6,105 nucleotides of DNA, from contig JAFLUR010000143.1 in NCBI GenBank assembly GCA_022508725.1, positions 1 to 6,105 on the forward strand. Reading direction: 5' to 3'. Every line of letters begins with the position of its first letter. The first letter of the stretch is position 1. The stretch is from Oscillospiraceae bacterium. Lineage in GTDB: Bacteria; Bacillota; Clostridia; UBA1381. The position numbers were made by a program, and so were the translations under genes. Below the pieces are notes generated by a model. That model ran no database searches, was not told the DNA's origin, and saw nothing but the letters and a program-made list of their open reading frames with translations. This document shows, in pieces, positions 1 through 6,085 of this stretch.

Positions 1-165
1 GATATCGACGATGTGTCTCCGTATGCGACAGACGCAGTTCTTTGGGCGGTTCAAAACGGTATTCTCGATACGGACGGGAATATGCTTTTCCCGGATAAAT
101 ATGTTTCGCGCGCGGAAACTGCGGAAATTATTATGAAGCTTTCGGAAACCGTGGCTATCGGATAA
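1..165 (+). CDS. 3' end of an SLH-domain surface protein gene (partial)
   Basis: This is an open frame from the first base to a TAA at 163-165, giving the last 54 residues of a protein whose start lies outside the window. It matches the second half of an S-layer homology repeat: an acidic start (DIDDVSPYA), an alpha-helical stretch ending in an AVQNGI-type turn, an FPDKYVSRAE segment (F30 to E39) with the SRAE version of the TRAE motif, and a closing helix. SLH repeats bind secondary cell-wall polymers of monoderm bacteria and hold exported proteins on the surface. The frame ends only 21 bases before the next gene, which also ends in SLH repeats, so the two are probably co-transcribed. The rest of the protein is unseen, so its enzymatic or binding function cannot be named. 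Confidence 0.85.
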   Translation, partial: DIDDVSPYATDAVLWAVQNGILDTDGNMLFPDKYVSRAETAEIIMKLSETVAIG

Positions 166-172
166 CAATGAT

Positions 173-179
173 GGGAGTG
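173..179 (+). promoter_or_regulatory. Ribosome binding site supporting a TTG start
   Basis: GGGAGTG lies 7-9 bases before the TTG at 187. The two ATGs at 168-170 and 171-173 are out of frame with the gene. No in-frame ATG precedes the signal-peptide sequence, so this site and the MKRLL signal start together fix the TTG as the likely initiation codon. Confidence 0.7.
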
Positions 180-186
180 AAATATT

Positions 187-1716
187 TTGAAGAGATTATT
201 ATTTGCGGTATCGATCGCATTTATAATATACTGCGGCAACGCATACGCACAGGAATATGATATAAATAAAGCAATAAACGAAACAGCCGGATATATTATC
301 GAAAACGCAGATAACCCCACCGCGGCGTCTGTGGGGGGCGATTGGGCAATATTTGCCCTTTCGCGCTGCGGCTGTGATATTCCCGATGAATATATAAATC
401 GTTATTTAAACAATGTTTCGGCTGCGGTCGCCGAAAAGCAGGGAATTTTGCATGAACGCAAATATACCGAATATTCGCGCGTTATTCTCGGGCTTACATC
501 GGTCGGCGCGGACCCGCGCAATATAGGCGGGTTTGATATCATCAAGCCTTTGGAGGATTATGAACGCACAATATCGCAGGGTATAAACGGAGCCGTGTTC
601 GCTTTGCTTGCGGCGGATTCGCAAAAATATGAGCTTTCCTCTCGGAACGCTTATTTGGATTATATCATATCGAGCCGATGCCCGGACGGCGGATTTGCGC
701 TCGGCGCCGGAAGCAGTGTTTCGGATACCGATATAACAGCATTGGCGATATCGGCACTCGCAAAATATAAGAATGATGCAAGAGCGGCGGAATGTATCGA
801 AAGTGCGCTTGATCTTCTTTCACGGCGGCAAAACGAAAACGGCGGTTTCGGCTCCGCACTGTCCGAAACCTGCGAAACAACCGCTCAGGTGATAACCGCC
901 ATGTGCGAAGCGGGAATACCTCTTGATGATCCCGCATTTGTCAAAAACGGCAAAACGACTCTTGACGATCTGATGTCCTACTATATACCCGGCGGCGGAT
1001 TTGCACATTCTCATTCGGCTGTGAAAGTCGATCAAATGTCCTCCGAACAGGGCTTGTATGCGCTTGCGGCTGTTAAAAGAGCCTCGGAGGGGAAAAATAC
1101 TCTCTATGATATGACCGATGTAAATACGGAAAATACTACCGCTTTATCCGTGCCGTCGGTAAAGCATTTTGATGACATAGCGGACGAGAGTGTAAAAAAT
1201 TCCGTTGATTTTCTTGTATCGGCAGGCATAATAAACGGAAAAACCGAAAATACCTTTGAACCGCAAAGCACCGTGACACGCGCGGAATTCGCCGCAATCA
1301 TATCACGGACATTGAACATAACCCTTGTTCCCGGGAATTCATATTTTAACGATGTATCGGAAAACGACTGGTTTTTCGGCGTTGTAAATTCCGCGTATGA
1401 ACACGGGATAATCAAAGGTGTATCGGACACGGAATTTAATCCTTACGGTAACGTAACGCGTGAGGAGGCATTCGTTATGATTGCCCGCGCGGCTGTGTTA
1501 TCGGGAAAAGACGATGACTCCGGCAGCACGGATACGGCAGATACATTGACGCGTTTTTCCGATCATGCCGAAATAAGCGATTGGGCGGAAAAATCGGCGG
1601 CGCTCTGCGACAAGCTCGGTATCATTCCGTACAAATCGGATAATATAATGCCCCAAACATCGATACTGCGCGGAGAAACGGCGCTTATGCTGTACGGTCT
1701 TTTAGGCAGGAAATAA
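187..1716 (+). CDS. Secreted prenyltransferase/squalene-oxidase-repeat toroid protein with three SLH repeats; proposed wall-anchored corrinoid-binding protein
   Basis: The protein has 509 residues and a TTG start. Residues 1-21 form a signal peptide (KR, hydrophobic core, likely cleavage after AYA). Residues of about 25-305 form an alpha/alpha toroid of the prenyltransferase/squalene-oxidase repeat type, with recurring Gly-Gly-aromatic turns (GGDW near 50, DGGF 167-170, NGGFG 218-222, GGGF 269-272) each followed by a helix, and helices such as SDTDITALAISALA that resemble those of cobalamin-binding proteins. Residues 328-375, 386-440 and 456-509 are three SLH repeats with TRAE-type motifs at 364-367 (TRAE), 424-427 (TREE) and 494-497 (LRGE, degenerate). 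The SLH part should hold it on the cell wall. No cyclase-type DXDD catalytic motif is seen, so a binding role is more likely than terpene chemistry. The fold matches the N-terminal barrel of intrinsic factor, and the next gene carries the matching C-terminal domain. Corrinoid binding is inferred; another ligand or a purely structural role is possible. Confidence 0.85.
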   Translation: MKRLLFAVSIAFIIYCGNAYAQEYDINKAINETAGYIIENADNPTAASVGGDWAIFALSRCGCDIPDEYINRYLNNVSAAVAEKQGILHERKYTEYSRVILGLTSVGADPRNIGGFDIIKPLEDYERTISQGINGAVFALLAADSQKYELSSRNAYLDYIISSRCPDGGFALGAGSSVSDTDITALAISALAKYKNDARAAECIESALDLLSRRQNENGGFGSALSETCETTAQVITAMCEAGIPLDDPAFVKNGKTTLDDLMSYYIPGGGFAHSHSAVKVDQMSSEQGLYALAAVKRASEGKNTLYDMTDVNTENTTALSVPSVKHFDDIADESVKNSVDFLVSAGIINGKTENTFEPQSTVTRAEFAAIISRTLNITLVPGNSYFNDVSENDWFFGVVNSAYEHGIIKGVSDTEFNPYGNVTREEAFVMIARAAVLSGKDDDSGSTDTADTLTRFSDHAEISDWAEKSAALCDKLGIIPYKSDNIMPQTSILRGETALMLYGLLGRK

Positions 1717-1750
1717 AAAATGACCCGAGGAAAAATAAATTTATATTTTA

Positions 1751-1758
1751 AGAAAGGA
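1751..1758 (+). promoter_or_regulatory. Ribosome binding site of the DUF4430 gene
   Basis: AGAAAGGA lies 11 bases before the ATG at 1770, a slightly long spacing. No in-frame alternative start codon sits closer to it. The 53-base gap holding it is AT-rich and shows no GC-rich hairpin followed by a T-run, so there is no sign that transcription ends between the two genes. Confidence 0.55.
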
Positions 1759-1769
1759 TTTGTCCGGCA

Positions 1770-2627
1770 ATGAAACATAAAAAAATTATCGTTACGGCAG
1801 TGGTATCTGCGGTCGTTTTAACAGTTGCATTTTTTTGGGGAGATATCCATAGGACCGACAAAAGCATTATAACGGATGCCGGTAATATTTCCCCGGCCGG
1901 GGAACATACAATACAGCCGGCTCAGCCGACCGATGAGGCTGCATTTACCCCTGATCCCACGCCGGATCCATCCGCCCAACCGGAGATACCGGACACGATT
2001 TCTCCCTCCGGGACCGAATTGCCCGGTATTTCTCCGAACGCACAAAACACAGAGTCCGGTAATAACCCGGAAAATACCCCCGTAAATACAACTCAGCCGC
2101 AAATTCCGATTTCCGATACTCCGGAGATCGATACGAAAATAATTCCGAAAATCGATCAAAGCGCCGACCGTAATCACGTCAGCCCCTCCCCCGCTCCGGA
2201 TAACCGGGACGATATTGAAAATCCGACGGACGGAAAGCTGCACTGCACTCTTTCGATAAGCTGTACCGAAATTCTCAATGAACCCGGGTTTTCCTCAAAA
2301 GCAAAGGTCGTTCCGCCCGACGGTATTATATATTCGTCGCAAAATGTGTCTTTCGGCGAGGGCGAAACGGTGTTTGATGTTCTTTCAAGGGAAATGAAAA
2401 ACAACCGTATTCACCTTGAATTTTCAAAAACGCCTGCATACAACAGCTATTATATTGAGGGAATAAACAATATTTACGAATTCGATTTCGGCGATCTTTC
2501 GGGTTGGAAATACAGTGTAAACGGAATATTTCCCGGTTATTCGTCATCGCAGTATGTCCTTTCCGACGGTGATAGAATAAGCTGGGTCTACACATTGGAT
2601 CTGACCGGAAATCCGGATGCGGTATAA
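1770..2627 (+). CDS. Membrane-anchored DUF4430 (transcobalamin C-terminal-like) domain protein
   Basis: The protein has 285 residues. Residues 2-5 (KHKK) and a hydrophobic stretch at 6-23 form an N-terminal export signal. No good small-X-small cleavage site follows (AFFWGD), so it probably stays as an uncleaved membrane anchor. Residues of about 31-150 are a low-complexity stalk rich in Pro, Thr, Asn, Ser and Asp (for example TPDPTPDPSAQPEIPDT), suited to spanning part of the wall. The C-terminal domain, about 156-285, reads as DUF4430: CTLSISC (159-165), GETVFDVL (198-205), GWKYSVNG (245-252) and LSDGDRISWVY (264-274). This family includes the C-terminal beta domain of intrinsic factor and transcobalamin, which closes over bound B12. 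The upstream neighbour supplies an alpha/alpha toroid and the downstream genes an ECF transporter, so the likely job is handling a corrinoid at the membrane surface. The domain call is strong; the ligand is inferred. Confidence 0.85.
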   Translation: MKHKKIIVTAVVSAVVLTVAFFWGDIHRTDKSIITDAGNISPAGEHTIQPAQPTDEAAFTPDPTPDPSAQPEIPDTISPSGTELPGISPNAQNTESGNNPENTPVNTTQPQIPISDTPEIDTKIIPKIDQSADRNHVSPSPAPDNRDDIENPTDGKLHCTLSISCTEILNEPGFSSKAKVVPPDGIIYSSQNVSFGEGETVFDVLSREMKNNRIHLEFSKTPAYNSYYIEGINNIYEFDFGDLSGWKYSVNGIFPGYSSSQYVLSDGDRISWVYTLDLTGNPDAV

Positions 2628-2641
2628 AGGCGGATAAGCTT

Positions 2642-3520
2642 ATGAATGAATTTTCACGGTGCCATCCGTCGGTCAATTTTGTATATTTTTCGGGCGTGAT
2701 CGTTTTTTCGTGTATATTTATGCACCCGGTATGTCTTGCAATATCCCTTATAGGCTCGGCTGCATATTTGCTTATCCTTTCCCGAAAGGATTTTATCCGC
2801 ACGAACGTCACGGTTATATTGCCGTTTGTTTTATTTGCATCGGCAATAAATATACTCTTTAATCACAAGGGCGCAACAATACTCGCCTACTTTCCGTCCG
2901 GAAATCCGCTTACCTTGGAATCGCTTGTATATTCCCTTGCGGCATCGGCAATGCTCGCGTCAATGCTTATGTGGTTTTCCTGCTTCAATAAAATTATGAC
3001 AAGCGATAAATTCATATATCTGTTCGGAAAGCTTTCTCCTGCCCTTTCGCTTGCGCTGTCGATGACTCTGCGCTTTATTCCGAGATTTTCCCGCGGAATA
3101 AAAGAGATATCCGCCGCCCAAAGCCTGCTCGGCAAAGGTACCGGAAACGGCGGTATTATCAGGCGTTTAAAAAACGGAATAAATATATTGTCGGCTATGA
3201 TAACCGTATCTCTCGAAAATTCCGCTCAGACCGCCGTAAGCATGAAAAGCCGAGGGTTCGGACAAAAAAAGCGCACATCTTTTCATCTTTACAAATTTGA
3301 TATGCGTGATATAATTCTGCTTTCGTTATTTCTTTTTATGTCGGTTTATATAATCGCAGGCGCAGGTTTGGGAAAGCTCGGATTTTCATATTTTCCGATA
3401 ACGGACAAAAAGCCGTGTGATATATATTCATTAAGCGTTTTTGCCGCATATTTCATACTTTGTGTTACACCCGCTGTATTTGAGATCACGGAGGATTTAA
3501 AATGGAGATTTTTAAAATAG
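2642..3520 (+). CDS. cbrV: ECF transporter transmembrane coupling (T) subunit, EcfT/CbiQ family, CbrV-like
   Basis: The protein has 292 residues, near the usual EcfT length. Several hydrophobic segments (about 12-45, 56-73, 93-115, 130-147, 225-245 and 260-280) surround a long amphipathic cytoplasmic region at about 145-215 that should form the two coupling helices touching the ATPases. The second coupling motif is intact (SMKSRGFG, 200-207). The first, AAQSLLG at 158-164, lacks the Arg of the usual A-R-G form. EcfT links the two ATPases to the substrate-binding S protein and transmits the motion that topples the S protein. The start ATG follows the previous stop by 14 bases, with AAAGGCGG before it, and the end overlaps the ATPase gene by 19 bases. 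The pairing with a duplicated ATPase fits the predicted cobalamin transporter subunit CbrV; family is certain, the specific symbol provisional. Confidence 0.85.
   Translation: MNEFSRCHPSVNFVYFSGVIVFSCIFMHPVCLAISLIGSAAYLLILSRKDFIRTNVTVILPFVLFASAINILFNHKGATILAYFPSGNPLTLESLVYSLAASAMLASMLMWFSCFNKIMTSDKFIYLFGKLSPALSLALSMTLRFIPRFSRGIKEISAAQSLLGKGTGNGGIIRRLKNGINILSAMITVSLENSAQTAVSMKSRGFGQKKRTSFHLYKFDMRDIILLSLFLFMSVYIIAGAGLGKLGFSYFPITDKKPCDIYSLSVFAAYFILCVTPAVFEITEDLKWRFLK
3490..3494 (+). promoter_or_regulatory. Ribosome binding site inside the EcfT gene for the ABC-ABC-S fusion gene
   Basis: GGAGG lies 7 bases before the ATG at 3502, inside the last codons of the upstream gene. It is the strongest ribosome binding site in the window. 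With the 19-base gene overlap it suggests translational coupling of the T subunit and the ATPase/S fusion. Confidence 0.8.
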
Positions 3521-5925
3521 AACATTTCTGCTTTACATATCCGGGCAGAACAATTCCCGCCTTATCGGATATTTCCATGACTGTAAACGGCGGAGAATTT
3601 ATAACTATATTCGGGAAATCCGGCTGCGGCAAGTCAACGCTTTTGCATAATCTGAAACCCGTGCTTTCTCCGGCAGGAACAAAAGGGGGAAAGATATATT
3701 TCCGCTCGCAGGAAATACTCAATACCAACAGTTCCGAAATAGGCTTTGTTATGCAAAATCCCGATAATCAGATCGTTACCGATAAAGTATGGCACGAGCT
3801 TGCTTTCGGGCTTGAATCCATGGGACTGCCGAATAACGAAATTCGCGCAAGAGTCGCGGAAACAGCTTCTTTTTTCGGCATACAAAATCTGTTTCATGAG
3901 AATGTTTACGAGCTTTCCGGAGGTCAGAAACAAATACTGAATCTTGCATCGGTCATGGCTATGCAGCCTTCGGTGATAATTCTTGACGAACCGTCGGCGG
4001 GACTCGATCCGATAGCGGCGGAGGAATTCTTTTCCGCTCTCGAAAAGATAAACAAGGAACTCGGAACAACCGTCATATTGTCCGAACATAATCTTGACCA
4101 TGTATTCCCTTTGTCCGACAGGGCTGTATATATGGCTAACGGAAAAATTATCGCGGACGCCCCGCCATGTGAAATAGCGGATATGACAGACGCAGATATT
4201 TCATTTTCCCTACCCGCCCCCATGCGGATATATCTCGGATTATCCGATACATCGGCAAAATCCGCGCCCGTTACGGTACGCGACGGCAAAAATTGGCTTT
4301 ATTCGCTCAGGTACAAAACAAATCCTTTATTTTCACCCCGCCAATATGAATATGATGATGAAATTGCGGTCGATATAAAGAATGTCCGGTACAGATACGA
4401 AAAAAATCTTCCCGATGTTATAAACGGACTTTCCTTTGCCGTTCACAAAGGGGAAATTTGCTCGTTTCTCGGCGGAAACGGCGCCGGAAAAAGCACTTTG
4501 GCAGCGCTTACGGCGGGACTTATCAAACCGCAGAGAGGAAATATAAAGCTGTTCGGAACCGATATAAATAAAATCCCTGTATCTGAAAGATGCGGAATGA
4601 TGGGAGTTCTCCCCCAAGATCCGCGCGGATTGTTTATAAAGGACACAATAAGGGATGACTTTTTTGATATGTCGGATAACGATACCGAAATAAATAAAAT
4701 TGCCGAATTATTCGGACTGACGCACCTTACCGATTGTCACCCGTACGATCTTTCGGTAGGAGAGCTGCATAGAGCGGCGCTTGCAAAGGTGTTTCTTTCA
4801 AAACCTCCGGTGCTTATTCTTGATGAACCGACAAACGGAACAGACGGATACTGTAAAAAAATTCTGGCAAACATTCTTATTGATTTGAAAAAAAGAGGTA
4901 CGACCGTTATCATAATATCGCATGACACGGAGTTCTGCGCGTCGGTTTCCGACACCTGCGCAATGCTGTTTGGCGGTGAGATCGTCAGCTCCGGAAATCC
5001 GTCGGAATTTTTCTCATGCAAAAATTTTTATACCACACCGGCTAACCGTATGGCAAGAGATTTTGTTCCCTCCGCCGTAACCTCGGATGAAGTCATCTCC
5101 GCATTCGGCGGTAAAATACCTCATACAGATTCCGTTTGTTATCCCGCTTCCGACTCCGGAGAAAAAAAAACAGATAAAAAAACAAACAAAAAGATAAAAG
5201 AAAATCCGGAAAATACAAAAAAAGAGCCGCCGAAAAATATATTGTCAAAACATACCGCGGTATCGCTGCTTATAACGATGTTTATTGTACCTCTCACAAT
5301 ATTCGGCGGGATTTATATGCTTGACGACCGCAAATATTATTTTATAAGTCTTATGATAATATTTGAAATAATGCTTCCGTTTTTTATAAATCTCGAAAGA
5401 GAAAAAGCAAAGGCGGAAAAGCTTGTTGTCATCGCCTCCTTTGCCGCTGTTGCCGCAGTCGGGAGAATAGCGTTTTATATGATCCCGCAATTTAAGCCGA
5501 TGTCTGCGGTCATTATTATTGCGGGCATATGCTTCGGCGCCGAAAGCGGTTTTCTTGCGGGAGCGCTGTCGGCATTCGCCTCGAATATGTTCTTCGGTCA
5601 GGGGCCGTGGACTCCGTGGCAGATGTTCTGTCTCGGAATGATCGGCTTTATATCAGGACTTCTTTCCCGGAAGATCAAATATAACAAATTATTCCTGTGT
5701 ATATACGGATTTTTCGCGGTTATGATAATATACGGAGGAATTATAAACTTCTCGGCGCTTATTTACGAGCCGGAAATCAATATTTCCGCGATTGCCGCCG
5801 TATATGCAAACGCGTTTGTGTTTGATCTCATAAACGCATTCTCAACGGCGTTCTTTCTATGGATCATATCCGAACCGCTTATAAGAAAAACCGAACGCAT
5901 AAAATACAAATACGGATTATATTGA
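3502..5925 (+). CDS. cbrU-cbrT: Fused ECF transporter protein: duplicated ABC ATPase plus C-terminal S component (CbrU-CbrT-like)
   Basis: This 807-residue protein carries nearly a whole ECF transporter apart from the T subunit. ATPase domain 1 (about 1-230) has Walker A GKSGCGKST (38-46), Q-loop Q85, signature LSGGQ (138-142), Walker B VIILDEP (158-164, catalytic E163), D-loop SAGLD and switch H196. ATPase domain 2 (about 288-505) has Walker A GGNGAGKST (324-332), Q372, Walker B VLILDEP (437-443, E442) and H474, but its signature is LSVGE (417-421) and its D-loop TNGTD (444-448). A Lys-rich linker (about 554-578) leads to a membrane part with about seven or eight helices from 585. This includes an AxxxA-rich helix (645-652) of the kind S components use to contact EcfT, and a GPWTPWQM motif (701-708) that I associate with the clostridial S-component family near such operons. 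Duplicated ATPase and S component are usually separate genes; here they are one frame. Energised uptake of a corrinoid is the favoured role; another vitamin is possible. Confidence 0.85.
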   Translation: MEIFKIEHFCFTYPGRTIPALSDISMTVNGGEFITIFGKSGCGKSTLLHNLKPVLSPAGTKGGKIYFRSQEILNTNSSEIGFVMQNPDNQIVTDKVWHELAFGLESMGLPNNEIRARVAETASFFGIQNLFHENVYELSGGQKQILNLASVMAMQPSVIILDEPSAGLDPIAAEEFFSALEKINKELGTTVILSEHNLDHVFPLSDRAVYMANGKIIADAPPCEIADMTDADISFSLPAPMRIYLGLSDTSAKSAPVTVRDGKNWLYSLRYKTNPLFSPRQYEYDDEIAVDIKNVRYRYEKNLPDVINGLSFAVHKGEICSFLGGNGAGKSTLAALTAGLIKPQRGNIKLFGTDINKIPVSERCGMMGVLPQDPRGLFIKDTIRDDFFDMSDNDTEINKIAELFGLTHLTDCHPYDLSVGELHRAALAKVFLSKPPVLILDEPTNGTDGYCKKILANILIDLKKRGTTVIIISHDTEFCASVSDTCAMLFGGEIVSSGNPSEFFSCKNFYTTPANRMARDFVPSAVTSDEVISAFGGKIPHTDSVCYPASDSGEKKTDKKTNKKIKENPENTKKEPPKNILSKHTAVSLLITMFIVPLTIFGGIYMLDDRKYYFISLMIIFEIMLPFFINLEREKAKAEKLVVIASFAAVAAVGRIAFYMIPQFKPMSAVIIIAGICFGAESGFLAGALSAFASNMFFGQGPWTPWQMFCLGMIGFISGLLSRKIKYNKLFLCIYGFFAVMIIYGGIINFSALIYEPEINISAIAAVYANAFVFDLINAFSTAFFLWIISEPLIRKTERIKYKYGLY
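5162..5170 (+). other. A9 homopolymer (possible slippage site) in the linker between ATPase and S modules
   Basis: Nine consecutive A residues lie in frame GAA AAA AAA ACA, which contains the heptamer A AAA AAA in the phase used for -1 frameshifting. A -1 shift, or transcripts with one extra A, reaches TAA at 5175-5177 after two codons and yields a 558-residue ABC-ABC protein without the S part. Loss of one A, or +1, stops at 5195-5197 and gives 564 residues. A second A7 run lies at 5176-5182. The run is seen directly; slippage is inference. Confidence 0.4.
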
Positions 5926-6076
5926 TGACCCAACCAACTTTTGAATTTTTCGCTTGCCCAAGCTGTTAAATTCTGCATCAAAAAACCTTGGTCAGTCGTA
6001 AAACTTCGTTTTGCCGGTCACCTGTGCAACCGAGAAAAACACGCGTTTTACTGCGGTTTTCTTCAAAGAATTTCAT
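5917..6076 (-). pseudogene. Possible decayed small ORF or dispersed-repeat fragment on the minus strand
   Basis: On the minus strand an AAGGAA-like site precedes an ATG at 6076 that opens a 32-codon frame (starting MKFFEENRSK, ending RLTKVF) closed by TGA at 5980-5978. Removing one T from the T6 run just before this stop would join it to another open frame (DAEFNSLGKRKIQKLVG...) ending at TAA 5919-5917, giving about 53 residues in total. The joined frame would overlap the end of the transporter gene by 9 bases, tail to tail. I recognise no family. It may be a frameshifted small gene, part of a genome-dispersed repeat, or chance. Confidence 0.2.
5998..6014. repeat. Short inverted repeat (hairpin) downstream of the operon
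   Basis: GTAAAAC and GTTTTGC form a 7-base stem with one G-T pair around a TTC loop. A further copy of the arm in inverted orientation, GTTTTAC, occurs at 6045-6051, so an alternative longer pairing with 5998-6004 exists. The stem is AT-rich and not followed by a T-run on the + strand, so it is a poor match to an intrinsic terminator. Confidence 0.35.
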
Positions 6077-6085
6077 AAGAAATTC
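6068..6085. repeat. Perfect 7-base inverted repeat with a 4-base loop
   Basis: GAATTTC (6068-6074) and GAAATTC (6079-6085) are exact reverse complements around ATAA. The minus-strand ATG at 6076 lies in the loop and its AAGGAA site overlaps one arm. The arm may be an operator-like dyad, part of a repeat element, or chance in AT-rich DNA. Confidence 0.3.

Noticed and set aside
187..260. Lipoprotein signal with Cys16 as lipidated residue
   Set aside because: The residues before it (FIIYC) do not fit a lipobox, and a better signal peptidase I site (AYA then Q) follows.
187..1716. Reading the toroid protein as a squalene/hopene cyclase or prenyltransferase enzyme
   Set aside because: The Gly-Gly-aromatic repeats match the fold, but no DXDD catalytic motif is seen. 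The protein has a signal peptide and SLH repeats, so it is extracytoplasmic.
1720..1747. Promoter-like pair ATGACC (1720-1725) and TATATT (1742-1747), spacing 16, before the DUF4430 gene
   Set aside because: The expected start of transcription would fall near 1754, inside the ribosome binding site at 1751-1758, leaving no usable leader. The -35 match is weak and the region is simply AT-rich.
1876..2085. Overlapping + strand open frame within the Pro-rich stalk
   Set aside because: It arises from the biased, low-complexity codons of the DUF4430 protein stalk, lacks a ribosome binding site, and has an Arg/Pro-rich composition typical of a shadow frame.
1818..2243. 141-codon minus-strand open frame opposite the DUF4430 gene
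   Set aside because: It has Arg/Gly-rich shadow composition and no ribosome binding site, and it lies entirely opposite a gene with clear domain content.
3634..4101. 155-codon minus-strand open frame opposite the first ATPase domain
   Set aside because: It lies opposite conserved ABC motifs and has no recognisable protein features of its own.
5278..5300. Internal ATG at 5278 as a separate start for the S component
   Set aside because: No ribosome binding site precedes it and it would begin inside the first membrane helix (about residue 593), so independent translation of a complete S component from here is unlikely.
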